64,000 nucleotides of DNA. It comes from CAZDCD01 sp964503885. Lineage in GTDB: Bacteria > Bacteroidota > Bacteroidia > Bacteroidales > UBA10428. Positions 26,576 to 36,222 of this stretch are shown in pieces. The DNA lies in the NCBI GenBank assembly GCA_964503885.1, contig CAZDCD010000018.1:29202-93201 (forward strand), read 5' to 3'. Within the stretch, counting starts at the first letter, position 1. Every line of letters starts with the position of its first letter. Below the pieces are notes generated by a model. It was not told the origin of the DNA. It saw nothing but the letters and a program-made list of their open reading frames with translations, and made no database searches. A program made the translations under genes and the position numbers.

Positions 26576-28386
26576 TTTACGTTCAGTAAATTGCCTTCCA
26601 TCATTCTTTTTTCAATCCATGCACGGCTTATTGTATCATTCATGTATTTCTCAATAATAAGGCTGGCTATTGGTGCAGCATAACTTGAACCCCATTTGCC
26701 ATGTTCAACATACACCGCTACTGCTATTTTCGGGTCGTCTTTAGGCGCAAAGGCAATAAATACCGAATGGTCTTCGCCCTGCGGATTTTGTGCAGTACCT
26801 GTTTTACCGCAAACGGTGATACCCGGTATCTTCGCTATCCTGGCGGTTCCTCCTTCAGGACTGTTTACCGCGAGTTCCATTCCTTCAATAACAGGTTCAA
26901 AATTGACAGAATCAATGGTGGTGAATTTTCTCGATGTGTATTTATGGTCGATTGTGTCAATGCCCTGTATTCTTTTAACGACATGCGGTATAAAATATGA
27001 TCCCCTGTTTGCGATTGTTGCTGCCATATTCGCCATCTGAATGGGCGTTGTAAGTATTTCACCCTGACCTATTGCCAATGAAATAATTGTGAGCGATCTC
27101 CATCCGTTCTTTCCATAGTACTTATCGTAATAGGAAGGCGCAGGAATAAATCCACGGAGCTCGTTGGTAAAATCAGATTTCAGGGTTTGTCCGAATCCAA
27201 AGGAAAGCACATAGTTCCTCCAGGTTGAAAAAGCCTCTTCAGTAGATGAATATTTGGGGTTTTCAATAATCCTTCTGAAAACATTACAAAAATAAGCATT
27301 GCAGGAGTATTGAATAGCTCCCGGAAAGTTCAGGGGGGAAATATGATTGTGGCACCCGATATTTATACTGCCTGCATGATAACCCAGGTCGCAGTAGAAT
27401 TTAGTATTGTAGGTTACTACACCTTCCTGGAGGCCGATCAACGCATTTATGGGTTTGAACGTCGAACCCGGAGGATAATTTGCCATAAGCGGACGTATGA
27501 ATAGGGGTTCCAGCGAATCTTTTTCAAGGATCAGGTAATTCTCCGTGCGCTGTCTTCCGACGAGAAGTGAAGGATTGTAGGTAGGAGCAGACACAAAAAC
27601 CAGGATTTCTCCGGTTGAAGGCTCTATGGCAACAACACTGCCTGTATAATTCTTCATCAGCTTTTCGGCATAATCCTGAAGGCGTGAATCGATGGTGCAC
27701 ACAATATTTTTGCCAACCACTGCATCGCGGTCGTATTTTCCTCCCTGGTATGGGCCCAGTGTACGGCTGTGTACATCCACAAGGAAATATTTTCTTCCTT
27801 TTTCGCCTCTGAGAAACGGTTCATAGGATTTTTCAATGCCGCTTATGCCGATATAGTCTCCCATGGTATAATACGGGTCCCCGGCGATAATCTGCTCATT
27901 CACTTCACCTACATAACCCAGAAGGTGGGCAGCAATTTCCCTGCTGTATTTCCTGAGTGTTCTTGATTTCACATAAAATCCCGGGAATTTATACAGTTTT
28001 TCAAGCAGCAGCGCATAGGTCTCCGGTGACAGCTGCTTTATGAACGGATCCCACCGTTTAACAACCGAACTTTTTATACCTTCGCGCAACCGCTGGATAT
28101 TGATGCTGAGCAAATCACAAAGTTCAGTGCTGTCAAAAGAATGAAGCTCATAGGGGGCAATCATCAGATCGTACGAGGGTTGATTATATACCATAAGCTT
28201 CCCGTTTCTGTCGTATATCAATCCCCGTGCAGGATATTCGATCTCGATACGCCGTGAATTGTTTTCGGCAGAAAGTTTGTATGTACTGTCAATAACCTGA
28301 ATATAGAAAAGACGTACAATCAGAATTAATACCAGGGCAAGAAAAATGGCCCCGACAATGTATTTTCTCTCCGCAAAATTATCCAT
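26572..28386 (-). CDS. mrdA: Penicillin-binding protein 2 (transpeptidase)
   Basis: 604 residues. Membrane anchor at 10-30, a PBP dimerisation/pedestal domain at 45-210 and a transpeptidase domain. The catalytic motifs are S308-x-x-K311 (PPGSTFKP), S361-x-N363 (YSCNAYF) and the KTG box in VCGKTGTAQNPQGED. It cross-links peptidoglycan during cell elongation, with RodA encoded immediately downstream. It follows mreD with 3 bases between them. Confidence 0.97.
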   Translation of the reverse strand: MDNFAERKYIVGAIFLALVLILIVRLFYIQVIDSTYKLSAENNSRRIEIEYPARGLIYDRNGKLMVYNQPSYDLMIAPYELHSFDSTELCDLLSINIQRLREGIKSSVVKRWDPFIKQLSPETYALLLEKLYKFPGFYVKSRTLRKYSREIAAHLLGYVGEVNEQIIAGDPYYTMGDYIGISGIEKSYEPFLRGEKGRKYFLVDVHSRTLGPYQGGKYDRDAVVGKNIVCTIDSRLQDYAEKLMKNYTGSVVAIEPSTGEILVFVSAPTYNPSLLVGRQRTENYLILEKDSLEPLFIRPLMANYPPGSTFKPINALIGLQEGVVTYNTKFYCDLGYHAGSINIGCHNHISPLNFPGAIQYSCNAYFCNVFRRIIENPKYSSTEEAFSTWRNYVLSFGFGQTLKSDFTNELRGFIPAPSYYDKYYGKNGWRSLTIISLAIGQGEILTTPIQMANMAATIANRGSYFIPHVVKRIQGIDTIDHKYTSRKFTTIDSVNFEPVIEGMELAVNSPEGGTARIAKIPGITVCGKTGTAQNPQGEDHSVFIAFAPKDDPKIAVAVYVEHGKWGSSYAAPIASLIIEKYMNDTISRAWIEKRMMEGNLLNVK

Positions 28387-28389
28387 CCT

Positions 28390-28896
28390 TTATCGTCGAA
28401 ATACAAAGTATTGACTAATAATTATCAGCAGTAAAGTTATGGCTGTACTTAGGATTACCCTGAAAAAAGTTAGGAAAAAATTTCCAAAACGGAAAATTTC
28501 TATGTAAAATAACACAAAATGATGTGCGAATACAAGTATTCCCGCATATTTCAAAAACCAGGTCAGCCCGTAATAGGTTATTCTTGGTTTTGATCCGGTT
28601 TCATAACCATCGCGTGGCTCTATAAAGGCAAGGACCTGTGGCCTGAGAAACGCCATGAACACAGTTGATACCGTGTGCATTCCCAGTGTATCCATAAACA
28701 GGTCAATGGAAAGTCCGAGGGCAAACCCGAGGATCAGAAGAACCCATCCCGGTGTCTCAAAAGGCAGCAGCAATATGTATAGGATGTAAATATAAGGTAT
28801 GATAAAACCCGATATCCTGATGTTATTAAAGATGAATACCTGAATAAGTACCAGTATAACAAACCTGAAGATATTTTTAGGCAGGGTTTCAATCAT
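28390..28896 (-). CDS. mreD: Rod shape-determining protein MreD
   Basis: 168 residues with five hydrophobic helices. It has low conservation, but the FALGLSIDLFMDTLGMHT segment and the GG-like turn before MAFLRPQVLAF fit MreD of Bacteroidota. Position between mreC (8-base overlap) and mrdA fixes the identity. An inner-membrane elongasome subunit. Confidence 0.93.
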   Translation of the reverse strand: MIETLPKNIFRFVILVLIQVFIFNNIRISGFIIPYIYILYILLLPFETPGWVLLILGFALGLSIDLFMDTLGMHTVSTVFMAFLRPQVLAFIEPRDGYETGSKPRITYYGLTWFLKYAGILVFAHHFVLFYIEIFRFGNFFLTFFRVILSTAITLLLIIISQYFVFRR

Positions 28897-29716
28897 CTTT
28901 ACTGGAATTTTCCAACATAAGCTGTTCCTTACGGTAGAAGATTTTGATTACCTGGACATTTTTCAGGTTCTTGAAATCGGTTGACAGGTCAACCGTCACT
29001 TCGTAATAATTTCCTCCTTTCAGCCTGAAATCGCTGATGATACCAATCATATATCCTTCCGGGAACATGGCGGAATATCCTGATGTAACAATGGTATCTC
29101 CTTTTCTAATCACCACATGGTGCGGGATATCCCTGAGCACAGCCTTCCGGTAACCTTTCCCGGTCCATTCCAGCGGCCCGAAGTATCCGCTGCTCTTTAT
29201 CTTAGCACTGATCTGAAGGTTCCGGTTCAGAAATGAAATCACGGATGAAAAATTGGCAGACACTTCCTTCACCACCCCGACAATACCATCGTTGCAAACA
29301 ACCGCCATATCCGGTTCTATTCCATCTTTTTTCCCCTTATCAAGGGTTATATAGTTATACTGTTTGTTGGTGGAATTGTTGATCACCCTTGCTGATGTAT
29401 AGAGATACCGGCGGCTGGTGGTGGTGTCGTTGACCATCAGCTTTTCGATGGTCCTGATTCTGTACGAATTTTTCAGCAGGTTATACAGCCGGTTATTTTC
29501 ATTGATCAGTTGCCGGTTCTCCTCACGCAGTGAAGCATAATCCCTTACCGATGAAGCTTTTTTCGAAACATTGCCAAGGACATAGTGCGTGAATCCCACA
29601 AATATCGCCTTCTGGTAATTGTTGTTATTCACAAGAATCACCAGGGCAAGGGTTTCTAATATGATGAAGGTAATGACAAAATGATGTCTGACGAAAAATC
29701 TGAGTAAATCCTTCAT
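28889..29716 (-). CDS. mreC: Rod shape-determining protein MreC
   Basis: 275 residues: a membrane anchor (13-30), a coiled coil at about 55-90 (SLREENRQLINENNRLYNLL), and two six-stranded beta barrels (TLDKGKKDGIEPDMAVVCND, VVKEVSANFSSVISFL, GDTIVTSGYSAMFPEGYMIG). It bridges MreB, PBP2 and the periplasm. Overlaps mreD by 8 bases. Confidence 0.95.
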   Translation of the reverse strand: MKDLLRFFVRHHFVITFIILETLALVILVNNNNYQKAIFVGFTHYVLGNVSKKASSVRDYASLREENRQLINENNRLYNLLKNSYRIRTIEKLMVNDTTTSRRYLYTSARVINNSTNKQYNYITLDKGKKDGIEPDMAVVCNDGIVGVVKEVSANFSSVISFLNRNLQISAKIKSSGYFGPLEWTGKGYRKAVLRDIPHHVVIRKGDTIVTSGYSAMFPEGYMIGIISDFRLKGGNYYEVTVDLSTDFKNLKNVQVIKIFYRKEQLMLENSSKDD

Positions 29717-29740
29717 GGTGGATACTCCGAACTGCTTATT

Positions 29741-30763
29741 TTATCTCATTAAAAATGAAAACTTATCTACATTTTTAAGGGCAATGCCCGTGCCCCTGGC
29801 TATTGAATGCAAAGGATCTTCAGCAATATGAAAAGGTATGTTTATTTTATCGGTGAATCGTTTTGAAAGACCTCTTAATAATGCCCCTCCGCCGGCAAGG
29901 TATATTCCTTTGCTCACTACATCGGCGTAAAGCTCGGGAGGTGTCTGTTCCAGAACTGCAAGAATTGCCGATTCAACCTTTGACAGTGATTTATCAAGGC
30001 AGTGGGCTATCTCCTGGTAAGAAATGGGTACTTCAATGGGCATTGCGGTCATGAGGTTTGGTCCCCTGACATTATAATCCGGAGGAGGATTATCAATATC
30101 GGGAAGAGCAGAGCCAACATTTATTTTAATATCTTCAGCCGTTCTTTCACCAATTTTAATATTGTGCTGATGCCTCATATATGCCTGTATGTCAGCCGTA
30201 AAACCATCACCTGCAATACGTATGGATTCATTACAGACAATTCCACCCAATGCTATGACTGCTATTTCAGTGGTTCCACCACCGATATCCACCACCATGC
30301 TACCTTCGGGAGCCGTAACATCAATCCCTATACCTAAGGCGGCAGCCATGGGTTCATAGATCATATATACATCACGTCCTCCGGCATGTTCGGAGGAGTC
30401 GCGCACAGCTCTGATTTCCACTTCAGTGCTTCCGGATGGAATGCAAACAACCATTCGAAGTGACGGTGTAAAAAACCTGTTTCGGGGATTGATCATTTTG
30501 ATCATTTCCCTGATCATTTGTTCTGCAGCATTAAAGTCTGCAATTACGCCGTCTCTAAGCGGGCGTATTGTTTTTATATTCTCATGAGTTTTTCCGTGCA
30601 TTTGCCATGCTTTATGACCCACTGCAATGATCTTATTCGTGGCCTGATCGATTGCAACTATTGATGGCTCATCAACAACTATCTTATCGTTTGTAATAAT
30701 TATTGTGTTTGCTGTTCCCAAGTCAATAGCCAGTTCCTGGGTCAAAAAAGAAAAGATTCCCAT
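29741..30763 (-). CDS. mreB: Rod shape-determining protein MreB (bacterial actin)
   Basis: A protein of 340 residues from the ATG at 30763 (MGIFSFLTQELAIDLGTANT, the normal family start); an ATG 15 bases upstream would add MTGKC. Phosphate-binding loops LGTANT and VVDIGGGTTEIAVI and the adenosine motif LAGGGALLRGL mark the actin ATPase fold. The N-terminal FSFL may aid membrane binding. It forms the filament that guides elongation. First gene of the mreBCD-mrdA-rodA operon; a TTCGTT-T-AACGAA dyad lies 42-54 bases upstream. Confidence 0.96.
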   Translation of the reverse strand: MGIFSFLTQELAIDLGTANTIIITNDKIVVDEPSIVAIDQATNKIIAVGHKAWQMHGKTHENIKTIRPLRDGVIADFNAAEQMIREMIKMINPRNRFFTPSLRMVVCIPSGSTEVEIRAVRDSSEHAGGRDVYMIYEPMAAALGIGIDVTAPEGSMVVDIGGGTTEIAVIALGGIVCNESIRIAGDGFTADIQAYMRHQHNIKIGERTAEDIKINVGSALPDIDNPPPDYNVRGPNLMTAMPIEVPISYQEIAHCLDKSLSKVESAILAVLEQTPPELYADVVSKGIYLAGGGALLRGLSKRFTDKINIPFHIAEDPLHSIARGTGIALKNVDKFSFLMR

Positions 30764-30901
30764 ACATTTACCTGTCAAATAAGTTTAATCCGTAAAAACA
30801 TACCTTCGTTTAACGAAACTAATAAAAAATTGTTTGTGTTTTTTAAATATTAATAAATACTTATTTTAAACTGTGTAACTATTTTTAGAGCCTTATGCAG
30901 G

Positions 30902-32425
30902 TTAGTGTTTGAAATGCCTTATTCCGGTGAATACCATTGCCATATCATGCTCATCGCAATATGCTATGGAATCCTTATCCCTAATAGACCCGCCCGGCTG
31001 AATGACCAGCTTGATCCCTGCTTTGTCCGCAATCTCCACGCAATCGGGAAATGGAAAAAAAGCATCGGATGCCATTACTGCTCCCTCAGTGGTGAATCCG
31101 AAATTCCTTGCTTTTTCTATCGCCTGTTTCAATGCATCAACTCTTGAAGTCTGACCAACACCGCTGGCAAGCAATTGTTTGTTCCTGGCCAACACAATGG
31201 TATTCGATTTTGAATGCTTCACCAGCTTGTTTGCAAATTCAAGATCGGCCAGATCCGCTTTGGTAGGTTTACGTTTTGTCACCGGCTTCATTTCCACGGT
31301 CGATTCAATATGCGTGTCCCTGTCCTGTTCAACCACACCGTTCAGCAATGTCCTGAACTGAATAACCGGAAGGTCTGTTTCCTTTCTTACCAGGATGATC
31401 CGGTTTTTTTTCGTCCTCAGAATTTCGAGCGCTTCTTTTGAAAAAGAAGGTGCAATGACCACCTCAAAGAACAACTTTTCGATCTCCTGCGCTGTGGGAC
31501 TGTCGATTTCCGAATTTGTAATGAGTATCCCGCCAAAAGCCGAAATGGGATCGCCTGCAAGTGCATCTTTCCAGGCATCGGTAAGCTTATCTCTTGAGGC
31601 AAGTCCGCATGCATTGTTGTGCTTCAGAATAGCAAAGGTGGTTTCGGTGAATTCATCGATAAGGTAGACAGCCGCTTCGATATCAAGCAGGTTGTTGTAA
31701 GAGATCTCTTTACCATGGAGCTGGGTGAATAATTCGTCGAAATTACCGTAAAACACACCGTGCTGGTGCGGGTTCTCGCCATAGCGCAATACTTTTGACC
31801 TCAGGATACTCTGTTTAAATACCTGAACATTTCGGTCGCTATTGAAATACCTGAAAATGGACGTATCGTAATGCGATGAAATATTAAATGCCTCAAGTGC
31901 AAGTGCTCTGCGGTTTGTAATGGTGGTGATCCCATTTTTGTTTTTCAGGATGTCGTAAAGTACCGGGTATTGGTCTTGTGAAGGAATAACCACTACATCG
32001 CTGAAATTTTTAGCTGCAGCCCTGATCAGGGAAATTCCGCCGATGTCGATCTTTTCAATGATATCCTCTTCGGCTGCACCGGACGATACTGTCGATTCAA
32101 ATGGATACAGGTCAACCACAACAAGGTCGATACCTTCCATACCATATTGCGAGAGCTGCCGGATATCGGATTCGATATTCATCCGTGCCAGAATTCCCCC
32201 GAATATTTTAGGATGCAGGGTTTTAACCCTTCCGCCGAGAATCGGTGGGTATTCGGTTATTTCTTCAACACCTGTTACCTTTACTCCCAGGTTTTCAATA
32301 AACGTTTTGGTACCGCCTGTGGAGATTATCTGAACCCCCAGGTCGTTAAGTTTCAAGATTATCTCATCGAGGTTCGTCTTGTGGTATACAGAAATTAATG
32401 CTGTGCTGATTTTTTTTTCATTCAT
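30902..32425 (-). CDS. purH: Bifunctional AICAR formyltransferase/IMP cyclohydrolase
   Basis: 507 residues, full length. The N-terminal MGS-like cyclohydrolase domain contains STGGTKTFIENLGV, VKTLHPKIFGGILAR and NIDIGG-like IEKIDIGGISLIRAAAKN. The C-terminal formyltransferase contains LRYGENPHQHGVFYGN, LKHNNACGLA and DAFFPFPDCVEIADKAG. It catalyses the last two steps of IMP synthesis. Its place upstream of the mre operon on the same strand is typical of Bacteroidia. Confidence 0.97.
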   Translation of the reverse strand: MNEKKISTALISVYHKTNLDEIILKLNDLGVQIISTGGTKTFIENLGVKVTGVEEITEYPPILGGRVKTLHPKIFGGILARMNIESDIRQLSQYGMEGIDLVVVDLYPFESTVSSGAAEEDIIEKIDIGGISLIRAAAKNFSDVVVIPSQDQYPVLYDILKNKNGITTITNRRALALEAFNISSHYDTSIFRYFNSDRNVQVFKQSILRSKVLRYGENPHQHGVFYGNFDELFTQLHGKEISYNNLLDIEAAVYLIDEFTETTFAILKHNNACGLASRDKLTDAWKDALAGDPISAFGGILITNSEIDSPTAQEIEKLFFEVVIAPSFSKEALEILRTKKNRIILVRKETDLPVIQFRTLLNGVVEQDRDTHIESTVEMKPVTKRKPTKADLADLEFANKLVKHSKSNTIVLARNKQLLASGVGQTSRVDALKQAIEKARNFGFTTEGAVMASDAFFPFPDCVEIADKAGIKLVIQPGGSIRDKDSIAYCDEHDMAMVFTGIRHFKH

Positions 32426-32554
32426 GATAAAACAGTTATTATGCTATTTGATAATGGTTTTAACTATATGATATTCAATGATTAGAAGATAAAGTTGTGC
32501 TTTTTCGGCAGCCGGCAATTTATTAATTTTTTTAAATAATAGCGCGGTGTTTTG

Positions 32555-32562
32555 TATATTTG
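32555..32562 (+). promoter_or_regulatory. Candidate -7 promoter box of the ABC permease gene
   Basis: TATATTTG fits TAnnTTTG and lies 58 bases before the ATG at 32621, in the divergent region with purH. No clear -33 element. Confidence 0.35.
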
Positions 32563-32620
32563 TTATAAACTATAACGGGTAAGTTTTCAGCTTTATCATT
32601 ATTTCTTACAACCAGTTCAA

Positions 32621-33877
32621 ATGCATCTAAGGTATATTTTTCAGGAAAGCCTGCAGTCGGCCATAAAAACAATCTCGGTGAATAAGTTGCGTACAATTCT
32701 CTCTTTACTGGGCGTAACCATTGGAATATTCAGCATTATTACCGTACTTACTGTTCTTGATTCGCTTGAATCAAACATCAGGGATGACTTGTCATCGCTT
32801 GGCGACGATGTAATAAACATCGACAAGTTTCCGTGGGCTCCTGAAAACGGGGAAGAATATGAATGGTGGAAATACATCCAGAGGCCGATACCCACACTAA
32901 GGGAATATATCGAAATAAAAAAGCGACTGAATAAAGCTAGTGCGGTAAGTTTTATTGCCGGCTCACAACAACGCATCCAATACCGGAAAAACTCGGCAGA
33001 TAATACTGTTATTTGGGGAGTATCTGAAGGTATTGAAGTTACACGAAAATTTGATCTCGAAGAAGGAAGGTTTTACACCGATTTTGAGTTCCGTTCGGGT
33101 AAAAATTATGCAATAATCGGAAATACCATAGCCCGAAGGTTATTTGCAGACGTAAATCCGCTCAACAAATCGTTCAAGATCGGCGACAATAAAGTACAGG
33201 TAATAGGTGTCTTTAAAAAAGAAGGTAAATCAATCGTAGGTGGAGGAAGCCTTGATGAGGTCATCTGGTTGCCCATAAATTATTTCAGGACTTTTGTCAA
33301 CATACGCGATGAAAGTACTAATCCAAGCATTTGGGTTAAGGCCGCAAAAGGGGTCAGCGCGAATGAATTAAAGGAAGATATCAGGGGTGCTATGCGGGCA
33401 ATCAGGAGGCTAAAACCTTCTGCCGATGATAATTTTGCTTTGAACCAGACCAGCATGCTGAATGCAGGATTATCACAGATCTTCAGTGTGATCAACCTGG
33501 CCGGGTGGATCATAGGGTTGTTTTCTGTTCTGGTAGGAGGTTTCGGGATAGCCAATATTATGTTTGTTTCAGTCAGGGAAAGAACGGCGATCATTGGCAT
33601 ACAGAAAGCCCTGGGTGCGAAGCGCCAGTACATATTGCTGGAGGTATTGTATGAATCGGGTATCTTGTCGGTTATCGGCGGAATAATCGGCCTGATTCTT
33701 ATTTTCCTGGGAACAATGCTGGTGAACAGTTCCATGGACTTCAAAATCTACCTCACATTCGGAAATATAATAACCGGCATCCTTATTGCTGCATCGGTGG
33801 GCGTTGTCGCCGGAATAGCACCGGCCATGAATGCCTCAAGACTGAATCCTGTACAGGCCATCTCCAGCACCTTCTGA
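32621..33877 (+). CDS. ABC transporter permease, MacB/FtsX type
   Basis: 418 residues in the MacB topology: one N-terminal membrane helix (about 27-47, LLGVTIGIFSIITVLTVLDS), a large periplasmic MacB_PCD domain (48-285; IIGNTIARRLFADVNPLNKS, then VIGVFKKEG), and a three-helix FtsX domain (FSVLVGGFGIANIMFVSVRE, ERTAIIGIQKALGAKRQYI). The last helix ends in APAMNASRLNPVQAIS. Such permeases act with a LolD/MacB ATPase in mechanotransmission, lipoprotein or peptide export. No ATPase gene is adjacent, so the partner is encoded elsewhere. Confidence 0.9.
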   Translation: MHLRYIFQESLQSAIKTISVNKLRTILSLLGVTIGIFSIITVLTVLDSLESNIRDDLSSLGDDVINIDKFPWAPENGEEYEWWKYIQRPIPTLREYIEIKKRLNKASAVSFIAGSQQRIQYRKNSADNTVIWGVSEGIEVTRKFDLEEGRFYTDFEFRSGKNYAIIGNTIARRLFADVNPLNKSFKIGDNKVQVIGVFKKEGKSIVGGGSLDEVIWLPINYFRTFVNIRDESTNPSIWVKAAKGVSANELKEDIRGAMRAIRRLKPSADDNFALNQTSMLNAGLSQIFSVINLAGWIIGLFSVLVGGFGIANIMFVSVRERTAIIGIQKALGAKRQYILLEVLYESGILSVIGGIIGLILIFLGTMLVNSSMDFKIYLTFGNIITGILIAASVGVVAGIAPAMNASRLNPVQAISSTF

Positions 33878-33917
33878 GATCAGATTTTTTTTCAGGCTGA
33901 ATGGTATGAGGTTCATA

Positions 33918-34697
33918 TTAACCGTTTTTATGGGTTTGTTCTATGTGCAGGGTTAGTGCAACAAAATCTTCTACTGTCAGCTGTTCCGGCCTTATCTGTA
34001 GCCCTTCGGTATCTTCATTTAAATTTGCCAAAACAGGTTTAAGCGAGTTCCTGAGTATCTTTCTCCGCTGGTTGAACGCAGTCTTTACTACCGTAAAAAA
34101 CAAATTTTCATCACAATCCAGCTTTGTTGTGGAATTCCTTGTCAGCCTTATCACGGCAGATTTAACCCCAGGCGGTGGGTGAAACACCGACGGATTCACC
34201 GTAAACAGGTATTCAATGCGATAATAAGCCTGGAGCAGAACACTTAAGATCCCGTAATTTTTACTTCCGGGCGGTGAAGCAATCCGCTCTGCCACCTCTT
34301 TCTGCAACATGCCCACAACCTGGGTCACCCTATCTCTGAATGATAATATTCTGAAGAGTATCTGGCTCGATATGTTATACGGGAAATTGCCGATCACTGC
34401 AAATGGTCCGTCAAACAGTTCGCCGGGGTCGGTCCTGAGAAAATCGCCGGAAATGACATCGATCCTATTTTCAAATGCTGCGTTGAGATATTCCACCGAT
34501 TCCCTGTCAATCTCAACGCACCGGATGTTTTTCCCGGGGAGGTCAATGAGATACCGGGTGAGGATTCCTTTCCCCGGGCCAATTTCAAGAATGTTGCTGG
34601 TGCCGGCCAGATTCAGGCTGCCGACAATCTTGGCGGCAATATTCTGATCGTGCAGAAAATGCTGCCCCAACCTTTTCTTCGGTCTGACATTATACAT
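33918..34697 (-). CDS. rsmA: 16S rRNA dimethyladenosine transferase RsmA (KsgA)
   Basis: 259 residues. KKRLGQHFLHDQNIAAKIV at the N-terminus, SAM motif I ILEIGPGKGILTRYL, acidic CVEIDRESV, and the adenine N6-methylation motif GNFPYNISSQIL (NxPY type). It dimethylates A1518 and A1519 of 16S rRNA. Convergent with the ABC permease gene and divergent from the PatB-like gene. Confidence 0.96.
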   Translation of the reverse strand: MYNVRPKKRLGQHFLHDQNIAAKIVGSLNLAGTSNILEIGPGKGILTRYLIDLPGKNIRCVEIDRESVEYLNAAFENRIDVISGDFLRTDPGELFDGPFAVIGNFPYNISSQILFRILSFRDRVTQVVGMLQKEVAERIASPPGSKNYGILSVLLQAYYRIEYLFTVNPSVFHPPPGVKSAVIRLTRNSTTKLDCDENLFFTVVKTAFNQRRKILRNSLKPVLANLNEDTEGLQIRPEQLTVEDFVALTLHIEQTHKNG

Positions 34698-34871
34698 CTG
34701 TCATATTCCTGAGGTTAAACATTCCCTAAAGGTATAGGATAAATTGTTAATTTCGTGCATGATCAGCGGATCAATATTAACAGGAACCCGGCACCGGGAT
34801 AAATTCCTGCGGCTGATCGACAAACTTTATGCCCGGTTGAATTGTTCCTTCCTGAATAAAATGATGGTTGC

Positions 34872-36053
34872 ATGAAATACAATTTTGACAAGCCGGTCGA
34901 CAGGACCGGCACCAACTCGTTCAAGTTTGATTTCCGGAAACAGGTTTTCGGAACTGATGATGTACTGCCCATGTGGGTTGCAGACATGGATTTCAAAACT
35001 CCTCCGTTTGTGCTCGATGCCATTAAGCGCCGACTTGACCACGAGGTACTGGGTTACACATTCAGGGGCGACACCTTTTCCCGGACTGTAGCTGACTGGA
35101 TGTACCGGAGGCACGGTTGGCATGTTGAAAAAGACTGGGTATGCTTTTCACCGGGTGTTGTGCCTGCTTTCAATCTTGCGGTTTTGGCTTTTACGAGTCC
35201 TGGTGATAAGGTTATTGTGCAGCGACCTGTATATTTCCCGTTCTTTCCGGCCATCGAAAACCACCACAGAGTGCTTGTGAACAATCCCCTGAAACTCATT
35301 GATGGCCGTTACCATATTGATTTTGATAATCTTGAGGCAAAGATCAATGACTCAGTGAAGATGATCCTTTTCTGCTCGCCGCATAACCCTGCAGGAAATG
35401 TCTGGCACAGGGATGAGCTGCAAAAGCTGGTGAACATTTGCGCCGAAAGGAATATCCTTATCCTGTCTGATGAGATCCATTCAGATCTCATTTATGGCGG
35501 AAACACCCATATCCCGACAGCTTCTCTCGGCATTGAGGCATCAGATAGAACCATTACCTGCGTTGCCCCAAGCAAAACTTTCAACCTGGCAGGAATGTCC
35601 ACCTCGGCCCTGATCATTTCGAATACCGCACTTAGAAAAAAATACGAAAAAATACTGGACGACATCCATGTCGGCGGAGGCAATATTTTTGGTTTCATCG
35701 CATTAGAGGCTGCATATACCCGGGGCGATGAATGGCTTGAGGAATTGATGGCATACCTGAAAATAAACCGCGATTATCTCACCGGGTATTTCTCTGAATA
35801 CATTCCCCTGATCAAACCTGTTGTGCCCGAGGCTACGTATATGGTTTGGCTCGACTGCAGAGACCTGGGAATGGATGATGAACAGCTCAGAAAGTTTATG
35901 ATCAATGAGGCAAAACTGGGTCTGAGCGATGGTACGCTCTTTGGCCCTGAAGGGAGCGGTTTTCAGCGGATGAACATCGGCTGTCCGTTAGCCACATTGC
36001 TCAAAGCCCTGGGGCAACTAAAAAAAGCTGTTGTTAAAAGATATCCCCGCTAA
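34872..36053 (+). CDS. MalY/PatB-family PLP aminotransferase (cystathionine beta-lyase-like)
   Basis: 393 residues of a fold-type I PLP enzyme. MWVADMDFKTPPFVLDAI and YTFRGDTF are MalY/PatB landmarks; FCSPHNPAGNVW, LSDEIHSDLIYGG and CVAPSKTFNLAGMSTSALI (PLP Lys) form the active site, and MWLDCRDLGMD and RMNIGCP close the fold. Members cleave cystathionine or cysteine-S-conjugates, and some transaminate. No neighbouring sulfur gene refines the call. Confidence 0.93.
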   Translation: MKYNFDKPVDRTGTNSFKFDFRKQVFGTDDVLPMWVADMDFKTPPFVLDAIKRRLDHEVLGYTFRGDTFSRTVADWMYRRHGWHVEKDWVCFSPGVVPAFNLAVLAFTSPGDKVIVQRPVYFPFFPAIENHHRVLVNNPLKLIDGRYHIDFDNLEAKINDSVKMILFCSPHNPAGNVWHRDELQKLVNICAERNILILSDEIHSDLIYGGNTHIPTASLGIEASDRTITCVAPSKTFNLAGMSTSALIISNTALRKKYEKILDDIHVGGGNIFGFIALEAAYTRGDEWLEELMAYLKINRDYLTGYFSEYIPLIKPVVPEATYMVWLDCRDLGMDDEQLRKFMINEAKLGLSDGTLFGPEGSGFQRMNIGCPLATLLKALGQLKKAVVKRYPR

Positions 36054-36222
36054 ATATATATTTTTTTATTAAATTGCTGACAAATATCCATATGGATGAA
36101 GATGGTTATCTGCCGTGAACAGGCTAAAAAAATCAGGTTCATGATCGATTTCCATTTGATGTAAAATTTTAGTACATTAGATAGATAATTTATCAACCAG
36201 CAATCTCCAAAAAGAGAGGTAT